Of a DNA stretch of 64,000 nucleotides, positions 55,971 to 64,000 are shown in pieces. Position 1 is the first letter of the stretch, and each line of letters begins with the position of its first letter. The position numbers were made by a program, and so were the translations under genes. The DNA is taken from positions 62,001 through 126,000 of the forward strand of contig NZ_FOLG01000013.1 in the NCBI RefSeq assembly GCF_900112335.1. Reading direction: 5' to 3'. The stretch comes from Tropicimonas isoalkanivorans. GTDB taxonomy: Bacteria; Pseudomonadota; Alphaproteobacteria; Rhodobacterales; Rhodobacteraceae. The notes beneath the pieces were generated by a model that made no database searches, was not told the origin of the DNA, and was given only the letters and a program-made list of their open reading frames with translations.

Positions 55971-56037
55971 CGCCGGCGCATGACCGCTTGCGCCGGCGCG
56001 ACAAATTGCATAAACGACCGCTCTCCCCCACCGGGGG
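55971..56037. other. two hairpins upstream of the YhhQ-type gene
   Basis: CGCCGGCGCA / TGCGCCGGCG (55971-55980 and 55989-55998) form a ten-pair stem with an eight-base loop, then CCCCC / GGGGG (56025-56037) a short one. No T-run. They lie between mepA and the transporter gene and may stabilise or terminate the mepA transcript or structure the transporter leader. They do not fit any preQ1 riboswitch class I know. Confidence 0.4.
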
Positions 56038-56075
56038 CAAGTCGCCGCAACCTTGTCAAAACGGGCACCCGACAC

Positions 56076-56714
56076 ATGACGCGTAAACACCTTCCCGGCA
56101 TTCTTGCCATGGCCGCTATCGTGGTGGCCTCCAATATTCTCGTGCAGCATCTCCTGGGCCAATGGCTCACGTGGGGCGCGCTGACCTATCCTTTCGCCTT
56201 CCTCGTGACCGACCTGATGAACCGCCTTTATGGCCCGGGTCCCGCGCGGCGCGTGGTTCTCGCCGGGTTCGTCGTGGGCGTAATTTGCTCGCTGATCGGC
56301 AGCCAGATCATGGGTGAATTCGGCCCGCTGGTGACTTTGCGGGTTGCCTTGGCCTCCGGCTCGGCCTTCCTCGCAGCGCAACTTGTGGACATCTTTGTTT
56401 TCGACCGCCTGCGGGACGGGCAGTGGTGGCGAGCACCGCTGGCCTCCACCCTGGTGGGGTCGTCACTGGACACGGTGATCTTCTTCACCATTGCCTTCTC
56501 GGCTTCATTCAACGGGTTGGAGCCGGTAAACACGCCCCTCTGGGCGCAGGAGACGCTGCCGATGCTCGGCGTCGGGCCAGTCGCACCGCTCTGGACCTCT
56601 CTCGCGATTGCCGATTGGATGGTCAAACTGTCCCTCGCTTTGCTCGCTTTGGTGCCGTTTCGCGTCATCGTGCAACACCTCACCGGGGACACGCGAAAAT
56701 TCATTGACACGTAA
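56076..56714 (+). CDS. VUT family queuosine-precursor transporter (YhhQ-like)
   Basis: 212 residues, six membrane helices. AIVVASNILVQHLL, LTYPFAFLVTDLMNRLYGPGPARRVVLAGF and SGSAFLAAQLVDIFVFDRLR with SSLDTVIFFTIAF are the conserved motifs of the COG1738/YhhQ family, which in E. coli imports queuine-pathway intermediates (preQ0, preQ1). ATG at 56076; a longer frame to 55980 crosses the hairpin region. It ends 37 nt before the candidate structured RNA. Confidence 0.9.
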   Translation: MTRKHLPGILAMAAIVVASNILVQHLLGQWLTWGALTYPFAFLVTDLMNRLYGPGPARRVVLAGFVVGVICSLIGSQIMGEFGPLVTLRVALASGSAFLAAQLVDIFVFDRLRDGQWWRAPLASTLVGSSLDTVIFFTIAFSASFNGLEPVNTPLWAQETLPMLGVGPVAPLWTSLAIADWMVKLSLALLALVPFRVIVQHLTGDTRKFIDT

Positions 56715-56766
56715 CCGGCCTGTGGCAGGCTGGCATCAACGGAAACAAGCGAAAGGAGGTGATCCA

Positions 56767-56823
56767 GTGTCGAGAGTCATGCTGGAGAGAGGTGTCGGAA
56801 AAATCGGGGAGGCGCGCCACTGA
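56767..56823 (+). CDS. 18-codon ORF within the structured RNA
   Basis: GTG start at 56767, stop at 56823, giving MSRVMLERGVGKIGEARH. GGAGG sits seven bases upstream inside a 16-nt perfect anti-16S match, an exceptionally strong ribosome-binding site. The start codon itself would pair with the 3' part of the RNA. Either a leader peptide whose translation opens the structure, or a chance frame beside a functional 16S-binding element. Confidence 0.45.
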   Translation: MSRVMLERGVGKIGEARH

Positions 56824-56895
56824 GGCAGCCCTCGAGGTAGCCACCCGACGAGCTTATGGGCTCACGTAGGACACCTCACCTCCAAGAGAACTCGG

Positions 56896-56925
56896 AGAGC
56901 CGTTCCCTAAGGGAGCGGCTCTTTT
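56896..56925 (+). terminator. intrinsic terminator of the candidate RNA
   Basis: Arms AGAGCCGTTCCCT (56896-56908) and AGGGAGCGGCTCT (56910-56922) pair over 13 positions with one G-U, then TTTT to 56925. The best-defined terminator in the window. Confidence 0.9.
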
Positions 56926-57012
56926 CGTTTGTCATCGCTCGGGTGAGGTCCGTCGCCGTAGGGCTGTCTGCCCCCCCGACGCCCGCCGGACGCGGTCCGG
57001 CAGGCTCCCCCC

Positions 57013-57036
57013 GAGGATATTTTCAGACACAAGAAG
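57013..57036 (+). repeat. divergent copy of the ATATTTT...AAGAAG intergenic repeat
   Basis: GAGGATATTTTCAGACACAAGAAG resembles the repeats at 13706 and 47249 in its TATTTT block, spacing and AAGAAG end but differs in the middle. It lies in the 57-bp-flanked stretch between the terminator at 56925 and arfB; no gene is seen from 56926 to 57112. Confidence 0.35.
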
Positions 57037-57112
57037 GCCAGACAGCGATTTCCTTCGGGGGCTGGAGGCGGAGGTGCGATCCGGGCTATCCAATGCGCGA
57101 GGAGACGTGGGC

Positions 57113-57535
57113 ATGTTGAAAATCACCGACGAGATTACCATCGAAGACTGGGAACTGACCGAGCAGTTCATCCGCGCCTCCGGCCCCGGCGGGCAGAACG
57201 TCAACAAGGTGTCGACCGCGGTCGAATTGCGTTTCGAAGCGGCACGAAGCCCCAATCTGCCCGGCCCGGTCAAATCCCGTTTGCGGCGCCTCTCCGGGCG
57301 GCGCTGGACCGAAGACGGGGCGCTCGTGTTGAGGGTCGAGGACACACGCAGCCAAGCGCGCAACCGGGAAATCGCCCGGGAGCGCCTTGCCGATCTGATC
57401 CGGCAGGCCACGGTCAAGCCGAAACGGCGCATCCCGACGCGGCCGACGCTCGCCTCAAAGCGGCGGCGGGTGGACGCGAAAACCCGTAGGGGCTCGGTCA
57501 AGGCCCTTCGCGGAAAGGTCGTGGACGAGGAATGA
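57113..57535 (+). CDS. arfB: alternative ribosome-rescue factor ArfB
   Basis: 140 residues. The catalytic GGQ loop is in FIRASGPGGQNVNKVSTAVELRF, and a basic C-terminal tail (KPKRRIPTRPTLASKRRRVDAKTRRG) enters the empty mRNA channel as in YaeJ. Hydrolyses peptidyl-tRNA on ribosomes stalled without a stop codon, backing up SmpB/tmRNA. ATG at 57113 with GGAG upstream. Confidence 0.95.
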   Translation: MLKITDEITIEDWELTEQFIRASGPGGQNVNKVSTAVELRFEAARSPNLPGPVKSRLRRLSGRRWTEDGALVLRVEDTRSQARNREIARERLADLIRQATVKPKRRIPTRPTLASKRRRVDAKTRRGSVKALRGKVVDEE

Positions 57536-57557
57536 TCGCGAATAGGGCGGTGCGCCC

Positions 57558-58850
57558 TCAGACGATGACCTCCATCGCCTCCTGTGCGCCGACGTGGAAC
57601 ACACGCTTGTAGCGGTCCACCTCATCCGCCGGCCCCATCGACTTGTTGGGATTGTCGGACAGTTTAACGGTGGGGTGACCATTAGCGCTGACAGCCTTGC
57701 AGACCAACGAGAACGGGCGCAGCGCGTTATCGGGGACAAGGCCGCGGAAGTCATTGGTCAGCAGGGTGCCCCAGCCGAAACTCGGTCTCACGCGGCCCTC
57801 GAACTGCTTCTGGAGTTCGAGGATCTTGTCCACATCCAGCCCGTCCGAAAAGATCACCAGCTTCTCCCGCGGATCCTCTCCCCGCGACTTCCACCAAGCA
57901 ATTGCCGCCTCGGCGCCGGCGGCCGGGTCGCCGCTGTCGATACGGATACCGGTCCAGCCGGCCAGCCAGTGGGGCGCGTTCCTCAGGAATCCCTCGGTCC
58001 CGAAGGTGTCAGGAAGGATGATCCGCAGGTTGCCCTCGTGCTCCTCCTGCCAATCTTCCAGAACCTCGTAGGGGGCCCGGGCCAGTTCGCGGTCGTTTTC
58101 GGCGAGCGCGGCATAGACCATGGGAAGTTCGTGCGCGTTGGTGCCGATCGCCTCGACTTCCTGGCGCATTGCGATCAGGCAGTTCGAGGTCCCGATGAAG
58201 GTCTCGCCCAGACCTTCGATCAAGGCCTGCACGCACCAGTCCTGCCACAGGAACGAATGGCGGCGCCGGGTGCCGAAGTCCGCGATGCGGAGCGCCGGGA
58301 CCTGCCGCAGGCGTTCGACCTTTTCCCATAGCTTGGTCATGGCGCGGGCGTAAAGCACCTGCAGTTCGAAGCGCTCCATCTTGTTCAGGACCGCGCGGTT
58401 GCGCAGCTCCATCAGGATCGTGAGCGCCGGGATTTCCCACAACATCACCTCGGGCCAGGCGCCTTCAAAGGTCAATTCATACTGGCCGTCGCGTTTTTCG
58501 AGATGGTATTCGGGGAGCCGAAGGTTCTCGAACCACTCCATGAAGTCGGGGCGGAACATCTGCCGTTTGCCGTAGAACGTGTTGCCGCGCAGCCATGTGC
58601 TCTCGCCGCGCGTCACTGATAGCGAACGGACGTAGTCGAGGTGCTCGCGCAGTTCGATTTCGTCAACCAGATCGGCGAGCCGGATATCCTTCGTTCGATT
58701 GATCAGCGAGAAGGTGACGCGCGCATCGGGCTTGTTGCGAAAGATCGACTGGCACATCAGGAGTTTGTAGAAATCGGTGTCGATCATCGACCGCACGATA
58801 GGGTCTATCTTCCATTTGTGGTTCCAGACCCGTGTGGCGATGTCGACCAT
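57558..58850 (-). CDS. pncB: nicotinate phosphoribosyltransferase
   Basis: 430 residues. Joins nicotinate and PRPP to give nicotinate mononucleotide in NAD salvage. [74 protein letters not shown] with the autophosphorylated His, and [20 protein letters not shown] are characteristic. ATG at 58850, 111 nt downstream of pncA on the same strand: a two-gene salvage unit, nicotinamide to nicotinate to NaMN. Confidence 0.96.
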   Translation of the reverse strand: MVDIATRVWNHKWKIDPIVRSMIDTDFYKLLMCQSIFRNKPDARVTFSLINRTKDIRLADLVDEIELREHLDYVRSLSVTRGESTWLRGNTFYGKRQMFRPDFMEWFENLRLPEYHLEKRDGQYELTFEGAWPEVMLWEIPALTILMELRNRAVLNKMERFELQVLYARAMTKLWEKVERLRQVPALRIADFGTRRRHSFLWQDWCVQALIEGLGETFIGTSNCLIAMRQEVEAIGTNAHELPMVYAALAENDRELARAPYEVLEDWQEEHEGNLRIILPDTFGTEGFLRNAPHWLAGWTGIRIDSGDPAAGAEAAIAWWKSRGEDPREKLVIFSDGLDVDKILELQKQFEGRVRPSFGWGTLLTNDFRGLVPDNALRPFSLVCKAVSANGHPTVKLSDNPNKSMGPADEVDRYKRVFHVGAQEAMEVIV

Positions 58851-58961
58851 GACGCCTCTCCTGAAGTTGCGGCTGCGAAGCTATCTTTCGTGGTCACGAA
58901 TTGAAAGAGCCGCGCCCCAGGCCGCGCAAACCGCCGTTCTACTGGTTCAGGTGGCGCGCGA

Positions 58962-59564
58962 TCAGGCGCCGTCAAGCTTGACGCCGGCCTCTCGCATCGA
59001 CTCCAGCGCCGCGGCCAGCGACCCATCGAGGTCGATGGCCCGGCACGCCGCGAGGTCCACGCTGACCGAAAAACCGAGCTTCGCCGCATCGACCGCCGAG
59101 TAGAGCACGCAGAAATCCGTGGCGAGCCCAACAAGGCGGACGCGATCCACGCCGCGCGTCCGCAGGTAGCCTTCGAGCCCGGTCGGCGTTTCGCGGTCGT
59201 TCTCGAAAAATGCGGAATAGCTGTCAATCTGGCGGCGGAACCCCTTGCGGATGATAAGGTCCGCCGGATCCGTGGCGAGGTCTGGATGAAAGGCCGCGCC
59301 CTCGCTGCCCTGGATGCAGTGATCCGGCCAGAGCACCTGCGGGCCATATGGCATGTCGATCACCTCGAACGGGTCCTTGCCGGCATGTTCGGAGGCGAAG
59401 GATGCGTGGCCGGCAGGGTGCCAGTCCTGCGTAAAGACGCGCACCTCATACTTGTCCATCATGGCGTTGATTGCCGGCACGACCTCGTCGCCACCGGGCA
59501 CGGCCAGTGCACCGCCGGGGCAGAAGTCGTTCTGTACGTCGATCACGATCAGGGCTTCGGTCAT
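58962..59564 (-). CDS. pncA: nicotinamidase
   Basis: 200 residues, isochorismatase-like fold. Catalytic triad: Asp in VIDVQNDFCPGGALAV, Lys in IRKGF, Cys in GLATDFCVLYSA; metal-binding DWHPAGHASFA is also present. Deamidates nicotinamide to nicotinate. ATG at 59564 with GGAGG eight nt upstream; a GTG three codons earlier is less likely. Divergent from trhO. Confidence 0.96.
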   Translation of the reverse strand: MTEALIVIDVQNDFCPGGALAVPGGDEVVPAINAMMDKYEVRVFTQDWHPAGHASFASEHAGKDPFEVIDMPYGPQVLWPDHCIQGSEGAAFHPDLATDPADLIIRKGFRRQIDSYSAFFENDRETPTGLEGYLRTRGVDRVRLVGLATDFCVLYSAVDAAKLGFSVSVDLAACRAIDLDGSLAAALESMREAGVKLDGA

Positions 59565-59657
59565 GTCAACCACCTCCTCCCCCTTGGCTAGGCAACCGGC
59601 GAGCGCAGGTCAATGGAACCTTGTGCCGGAGCGATGATCGGTCGTAGTCAAGCAGCC

Positions 59658-60566
59658 ATGCTGACAGTCGCTGCCCTCTATCACTTCACCCGTTTTGACG
59701 ATCCGGATGCCCTTCGCGCGCCGCTCATGGCCGTGTGCGAGGAACAAGGTGTTCGCGGCAGCCTGTTGCTTGCCACCGAGGGTATCAACGGGACCATTGC
59801 AGGGCCCGCTGCGGGCATTGGCAAAGTGCTCGCTCATATCCGGTCCCTCCCGGGCTGCGCTGCGCTCGAATGGAAGGAAAGCCACACGGACGCGATGCCA
59901 TTCGGGCGGATGAAAGTTCGGCTGAAGCGCGAGATCGTGACCATGGGACAGCCAGACGTCGACCCGCGCGCCTCCGTTGGGCAATACGTTTCGCCTGCGG
60001 AGTGGAACGAGCTGATTTCGGCCCCCGACGTGGCGGTGATCGACACCCGGAATGACTATGAAGTCGCCATTGGCACCTTCGAGGGTGCGGTGGACCCCGG
60101 GATCGCGACGTTCCGCGACTTTCCCGCCTGGTGGGAGGCCAACCGCCACCGGTTCCACAACAAGCGCATCGCGATGTTCTGCACTGGCGGCATACGCTGT
60201 GAGAAATCCACGAATTACCTTCTTGGGCTGGGCGAAGCGGAGGTTTTTCACTTGAAGGGCGGCATCCTGAAGTACTTGGAAGAGGTCCCTCAGGAAGACA
60301 GCCTGTGGCATGGGGAGTGTTTCGTCTTTGACCAACGGGTGGCGCTGAAACACGGGCTGGAGCCGGGCACTCATGCGATGTGCCACGCCTGCCGCCGCCC
60401 CGTCTCCCCCGCCGACATGACGTCACCTGCCTACGAGGAAGGCGTCCGGTGCCCGCACTGCGCGGAGGAATTCAGCGACGCCGATCGGGAGCGTTTCCGG
60501 GAGCGTCAGCGGCAGGTCCTGCTCGCGCGAAAGCGCGGCGCACGCCATTTGGGCGCCGAGTGCTGA
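59658..60566 (+). CDS. trhO: tRNA uridine(34) hydroxylase TrhO
   Basis: 302 residues. The YceA family: N-terminal domain with [15 protein letters not shown], a rhodanese domain with the active Cys in [20 protein letters not shown], and a C-terminal zinc-binding part with CHACRRPVS...CPHCAEEF. Uses O2 to form 5-hydroxyuridine at tRNA position 34, a step towards mo5U/cmo5U. ATG at 59658. Convergent with the hydrolase gene (6-nt gap). Confidence 0.95.
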   Translation: MLTVAALYHFTRFDDPDALRAPLMAVCEEQGVRGSLLLATEGINGTIAGPAAGIGKVLAHIRSLPGCAALEWKESHTDAMPFGRMKVRLKREIVTMGQPDVDPRASVGQYVSPAEWNELISAPDVAVIDTRNDYEVAIGTFEGAVDPGIATFRDFPAWWEANRHRFHNKRIAMFCTGGIRCEKSTNYLLGLGEAEVFHLKGGILKYLEEVPQEDSLWHGECFVFDQRVALKHGLEPGTHAMCHACRRPVSPADMTSPAYEEGVRCPHCAEEFSDADRERFRERQRQVLLARKRGARHLGAEC

Positions 60567-60572
60567 GCCTTC

Positions 60573-61526
60573 TCAGCGGTGCGGGGTTAGCCGAGGCAGC
60601 CAATCCAGGATGAAATTCGCGGTCTGCCGATAGGATTGTGGTTCAAACATCGGCATGTGACCCGCTCCCTCCACAGATCGGGGACGGGTGGCGTAGTACA
60701 TCCCGGTCAGGTGAATATCCAAGGGCGGAACCAGCCGATCCTGACCGCCGCCAATCACCAGAATGTCCGCGCGCGGTCCCGGCAACGGGGCGAAGGGCGG
60801 GAAGCCGCGTGTGCGGGCGGTCGCTGCAAGGGACTCGTCGGTGAGACGGGTGAGCATCCGCAGGAACTGGCCTTGCTCGATCCCGCCGGGAAAGAGATTC
60901 CGGCGCATTACCTCCAGATCGACCGCCGCGAGGCCGAAGAGCGAGTAGGCGAACAAAGCTCTCCAGAGTTGAGGGTTGGTGAAGGCCATCTCCATCGAGG
61001 CCCGCCACAGCCCATAGGGCGGTGCGGAACACAGGAGCACCGTACCCGCGGGACGCGTCCCCCTCCGAAGAAGGTTCTGCGCCACCGCACCGCCGAGAGA
61101 ATGACCGACCACGACGGTCGGCGTTCCAATCGCGGCAAGCGCTTCCGTGAGTGCGTCGGTGTAATCGCCAAGATCGGGGCCGTCGAAAAGCGGCGTTCCA
61201 GGAAGTGCGGCCGCGATGGCCTCCACAACGCCGCGCGCGTCCTCGTTCTCGACGGCGCGCAGGACTGCCCGACCCACCGCGCCGGGGTCCGATGCTGCCG
61301 TCGGGCCGGAACCCCGGCCGGGCAGGGTCAAGGTCCAGCAGCGGTAGCCCGCGTCGGTAAAACGTGCCAACCACTCTTCCGTCCACACCCAGCTTCCGCC
61401 TGCCATGCCATGCACGAACAACAAATCGTGCGGCTGTGACACCTCCGCCGGCTCATGCCGAGAGAGCGCCCATCCCTGATAGTCCACCGCGGCCGGAGTG
61501 GTCGTTTCCAACGTGTCGCCTCTCAT
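60573..61526 (-). CDS. alpha/beta hydrolase fold protein
   Basis: 317 residues. LLFVHGMAGGSWVWTEEWL supplies the oxyanion region; the nucleophile elbow is VVGHSLGGAVAQNLL; ILVIGGGQDRLVPPLD supplies the Asp; and EGAGHMPMFEP the His. A cap domain sits between about 190 and 250. No signal peptide. Substrate unknown. ATG at 61526, divergent from the UbiA-HAD gene. Confidence 0.9.
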   Translation of the reverse strand: MRGDTLETTTPAAVDYQGWALSRHEPAEVSQPHDLLFVHGMAGGSWVWTEEWLARFTDAGYRCWTLTLPGRGSGPTAASDPGAVGRAVLRAVENEDARGVVEAIAAALPGTPLFDGPDLGDYTDALTEALAAIGTPTVVVGHSLGGAVAQNLLRRGTRPAGTVLLCSAPPYGLWRASMEMAFTNPQLWRALFAYSLFGLAAVDLEVMRRNLFPGGIEQGQFLRMLTRLTDESLAATARTRGFPPFAPLPGPRADILVIGGGQDRLVPPLDIHLTGMYYATRPRSVEGAGHMPMFEPQSYRQTANFILDWLPRLTPHR

Positions 61527-61761
61527 GATCCGTTCCAGTTCCCTCTGCGCCGCACGCGCCGCTGACCCAGATTATGCTGCGCCGCAGCGCAAGAAAAGGC
61601 GCGTTCGTTGTGACCGAGGCACCACCATCTCGGCAAAAGCCTACCTGCCGCCGGAGCGTGCTTTGCGGCAAGCGCTTGGGGCTCATAGGTTTCCCAACGA
61701 ACGGCACCGCTCAGGGGCCGGCACCGACAGCCAGGTTGATGACGCTCTTGCGCCCAGGAAC

Positions 61762-63237
61762 ATGCCCGTGACCGAACCCCGTGACGCCGAACCGAAAGCG
61801 GCGGAAAACCCGCCAGTTCTCGCGGTCGATCTCGACGGCACGCTGATCCGCAGCGATATGCTGCTGGAAAGCTGGTGGAACGTGGCTGGCCGCGGGTTCC
61901 CCACCGCGCTCCGCGCACTCTCCCGCCTTCCCGAGGGCAAGGCCGCCTTCAAGCAGGCATTGGCGGAAGTTGCCGAAGTGGACGTGAAACGATTGCCCTA
62001 CAACGACGAGGTTCTGGACCGCATCCGGGCGCATAAAGAGGCCGGGGGACGCGTGGCGCTCGTCACAGCGACGGACCGGGCACTCGCCGAACAGATAGGC
62101 GACCACCTTGCCCTGTTCGACGAGATTCACGCCTCCAACGGCGATACGAACCTCAAGGGAGCGGCGAAGGCGGACTTTCTGGTCCAGCGATACGGCAAGG
62201 GTGGCTACGACTACATTGCCGATCACCCGGCGGATCTCGACGTCTGGCGGTCAGCGCGGCGCGCGATAACTGTCGACGCACCGGCCAATGTCAGGGCAGA
62301 CGCAGAGGCCGCGGCGCTGGAGGGGGCCGAACACCTTGGCTCCCTTCACGCCATGAAACCCAACCGCTCCTGGCTGCGCGCCATGCGACCGCATCAATGG
62401 GCCAAGAACGTGCTCGTTTTCCTGCCGGTGCTGCTGGCGCACAGCACCTGTCCTGCAGACTGGCTGGCAACCGCGGCCGCCTTCGTCATCTTCAGCATGG
62501 TCGCCTCCAGTGTGTACCTACTGAACGACCTTCTCGATCTGGAGGCCGACCGGATCCATCCGCGCAAACGCAACCGCCCGCTCCCGTCTGGCGAGATGGC
62601 GCTGCTGCACGGTTCGCTTCTGGCGCCGGCGTTGCTGCTCGGTGGGCTCGGGCTCGCCGCGCTGCTCCTGCCGTGGGAATTCCTCACGGTGCTGATCGGA
62701 TACTACATCCTGACGATGGCCTATTCCTTCGGGCTGAAGCGCAAGCTCGTCATCGACATCTGCACGTTGGCGGCACTCTACACAGTGCGCATCATCGCTG
62801 GTGGAACGGCGACGGCGATACCGATCTCGGCCTGGATGCTTGCCTTTTCCGGCTTCCTGTTTCTCTCCCTTGCCGCCATCAAACGGCAGGCCGAACTCAT
62901 CAGTGACTTCAACGCCGGGCGGGAAGGATCTTCCGGTCGGGCCTACGTGACCTCCGATCTGCCAATCGTCTCGGGCATGGCACTGAGCGCCGGCTACGTC
63001 GCCGTTCTGGTGCTCGCGCTTTACGTCAGCACGCCGGGCGTGGCCTCAAATTACAGCGCTCCGATCATGCTCTGGGGAATCTGCGCGATCCTTCTCTATT
63101 GGATCAGCCGTGCCGTGATGATGACGCACAGGGGCAGAATGAATGACGATCCGGTCATTTTTGCCCTGAAAGACAGCACCAGCCGAATTTGTGGCGGTCT
63201 GATCGTGCTTATTGCGTTAGCGGCAGCGGTGAGCTGA
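61762..63237 (+). CDS. HAD phosphatase-UbiA prenyltransferase fusion
   Basis: 491 residues. N-terminal HAD domain (about 15-185): nucleophile motif AVDLDGTLIRSDMLLESWW, VALVTATDRALAEQIGDHL, then ADHPADLDVW. C-terminal UbiA domain (about 200-490) with RPHQWAKNVLVFLPVLLAH, the first Asp-rich motif NDLLDLEADRIHPRKRNRPLPSG, and eight or nine membrane helices. Similar to decaprenyl-phosphate phosphoribosyltransferases (Rv3806c type) that transfer phosphoribose to a polyprenyl phosphate; the HAD part could remove the 5-phosphate (inference). ATG at 61762 with AGGA upstream. Confidence 0.85.
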   Translation: MPVTEPRDAEPKAAENPPVLAVDLDGTLIRSDMLLESWWNVAGRGFPTALRALSRLPEGKAAFKQALAEVAEVDVKRLPYNDEVLDRIRAHKEAGGRVALVTATDRALAEQIGDHLALFDEIHASNGDTNLKGAAKADFLVQRYGKGGYDYIADHPADLDVWRSARRAITVDAPANVRADAEAAALEGAEHLGSLHAMKPNRSWLRAMRPHQWAKNVLVFLPVLLAHSTCPADWLATAAAFVIFSMVASSVYLLNDLLDLEADRIHPRKRNRPLPSGEMALLHGSLLAPALLLGGLGLAALLLPWEFLTVLIGYYILTMAYSFGLKRKLVIDICTLAALYTVRIIAGGTATAIPISAWMLAFSGFLFLSLAAIKRQAELISDFNAGREGSSGRAYVTSDLPIVSGMALSAGYVAVLVLALYVSTPGVASNYSAPIMLWGICAILLYWISRAVMMTHRGRMNDDPVIFALKDSTSRICGGLIVLIALAAAVS

Positions 63238-63315
63238 CGTCTTGGCGGGCACCTGCCCTTGATCTTTTCCAATCAAGGCGATCTACCCTACCGAATACAG
63301 AACGAAGTCCGTGAC

Positions 63316-64000
63316 ATGCCCAAAAGCCCGAAGTTCAAAGCAAAACTTTCAGCGCTTCTGAAACAGATCTATCCGAATGCCGACCAAGCCGACTTGCGCG
63401 AAAGGATCGTCAGCGCGTTCTGGCCGGAAGGCGCGGTCACCCGAACCCGCACCCGGCCCCCCAGCAACAACCTGTGGAACGAGACCGACACGCTGGTCAT
63501 CACCTACGGCAACTCGCTCGTGGACGGCATGCACAAGCCGCTCGATCTGCTGCGGCATTTCCTCGAAAAGAACGTGGCCGGTGTCATCAGCGGCGTGCAC
63601 ATCCTGCCGTTCTTCCCATTCACGTCGGACGACGGATTCGCCGTCACGGATTACACGACGGTTAACAGCAACCTCGGGGACTGGTCCGACATCCGGCGCA
63701 TCTCTGACGAATTCAAGCTGATGTCGGACCTGGTGCTGAACCACGTCTCCAGCTTTTCGACGTGGTTCCAGGAATATCGCCAGGGCCATCCGCCGTACGA
63801 CAAATTCTTCTTCGAGGCCTCGCCCGACGAGGATCTCAGCTCCGTCGTCCGTCCGCGGACGTCGCCGCTCTTGCGCGAGGTCAGCACAGTCAACGGCCCT
63901 CGGCACGTCTGGTGCACGTTCAGCCATGACCAGGTGGACCTCGACTTCCGCAATCCCGACGTGCTCCTGGAGTTTCTCAGGGTCATCCGCCTGCATGTGG
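63316..64000 (+). CDS. GH13_18-type sugar phosphorylase, N-terminal part
   Basis: 228 codons from the ATG at 63316 run open to the window edge, so the 3' end is missing. HILPFFPFTSDDGFAVTDYTTVNSNLGDW and LMSDLVLNHVSSFSTWFQEY are the early (beta/alpha)8 motifs of GH13 enzymes closest to sucrose phosphorylase; the catalytic D and E lie beyond the edge except the FSHDQVDLDFRNP region. Likely splits sucrose, glucosylglycerate or a related glucoside with phosphate. It starts 78 nt after the UbiA-HAD gene. Confidence 0.88.
   Translation, partial: MPKSPKFKAKLSALLKQIYPNADQADLRERIVSAFWPEGAVTRTRTRPPSNNLWNETDTLVITYGNSLVDGMHKPLDLLRHFLEKNVAGVISGVHILPFFPFTSDDGFAVTDYTTVNSNLGDWSDIRRISDEFKLMSDLVLNHVSSFSTWFQEYRQGHPPYDKFFFEASPDEDLSSVVRPRTSPLLREVSTVNGPRHVWCTFSHDQVDLDFRNPDVLLEFLRVIRLHV

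Larger units (their letters stand above)
56752..56925 (+). ncRNA. candidate structured RNA with 16S-complementary segment
   Basis: AAAGGAGGTGATCCAG (56752-56767) is complementary over 16 bases to the 3' end of 16S rRNA. GGAGGTGA plus GTGTC (56755-56771) can pair with GACAC...TCACCTCC (56870-56883), closing a 130-nt multihelix structure; internally GGC.GCC/GGT.GCC (56824-56842), TCGGG/CCCGA (56804-56808/56844-56848) and GAGC/GCTC (56850-56863) form. GAGGTGTC (56789-56796) can instead pair with GACACCTC (56870-56877), which excludes the first helix. A strong terminator ends it. No known RNA family recognised; transcription start not located. Confidence 0.55.

Noticed and set aside
55949-56075. 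preQ1 riboswitch upstream of the YhhQ-type gene
   Set aside because: No short stem followed by an A-rich tail with a pseudoknot partner (class I), nor the class II or III layout could be drawn.

Overview
The window looks like a core-chromosome stretch of a high-GC alphaproteobacterium, most likely a member of the Rhodobacterales (roseobacter/Paracoccaceae type); the genus cannot be fixed from sequence alone. Reasons: uniformly high GC and codon bias, short alphaproteobacterial-style proteins (COG3146 acyltransferase, IalB-like protein, stand-alone MnmD), a serB / serC-serA arrangement with a structured leader, and short intergenic repeats of the GGGTATTTT...AAGAAG type that I associate with this order. 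About 60 protein genes are supported. I see no tRNA, rRNA, CRISPR array, prophage, transposase or plasmid gene. Almost every gene is housekeeping or conserved accessory.

Layout. 1-6.1 kb: acetyltransferase (cut by the left edge), CinA-like MoCF protein, sfsA, map, a membrane-anchored LuxR regulator next to a secreted tandem-PepSY protein, rsmD and a ferredoxin-reductase-type flavoprotein. 6.2-12 kb: pterin dehydratase, COG3146 protein, glycerophosphodiesterase, RidA and a type I secretion ABC/HlyD pair without a visible substrate. 12.1-18.1 kb: mlaA-mlaC, a class A penicillin-binding protein, then glnK-amtB with a clear terminator. 18-24.5 kb: rhodanese, aromatic aminotransferase, acetyltransferase, sulfurtransferase, smpB, a membrane-anchored NYN RNase, and dapA followed by a putative pentameric ligand-gated ion channel. 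24.6-31 kb: lytic transglycosylase, a hairpin-rich repeat, an EamA transporter, a divergent mnmD/FAD-oxidase pair that looks like a split MnmC, ialB and an asparaginase.

31.3-35.5 kb carries the complete phosphorylated serine pathway: serB divergent from serC-serA, with a 472-nt intergenic region holding a terminator-like hairpin and a second structure that buries the serC ribosome-binding site. 35.5-45.3 kb: metallophosphatase, J-domain protein, threonine-degradation operon kbl-tdh, orphan hybrid histidine kinase, yaaA, recQ with two HRDC domains, yggT. 45.5-52.7 kb: dapE and dapD (lysine/diaminopimelate, together with dapA at 24 kb), rlmN, HdeD-like, LOG protein, GlsB-like protein. 52.7-64 kb: small unknown genes, UMF1 transporter, mepA, a VUT/YhhQ transporter, a candidate structured RNA, arfB, the NAD salvage pair pncA-pncB, trhO, an alpha/beta hydrolase, a HAD-UbiA fusion and the start of a GH13_18 phosphorylase gene cut by the right edge.

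The least explained element is the 398-nt interval between the YhhQ gene and arfB: 16 consecutive bases complementary to the 3' end of 16S rRNA, an 18-codon ORF with an ideal ribosome-binding site, two mutually exclusive 8-bp helices that would bury or free that site, and a strong intrinsic terminator.
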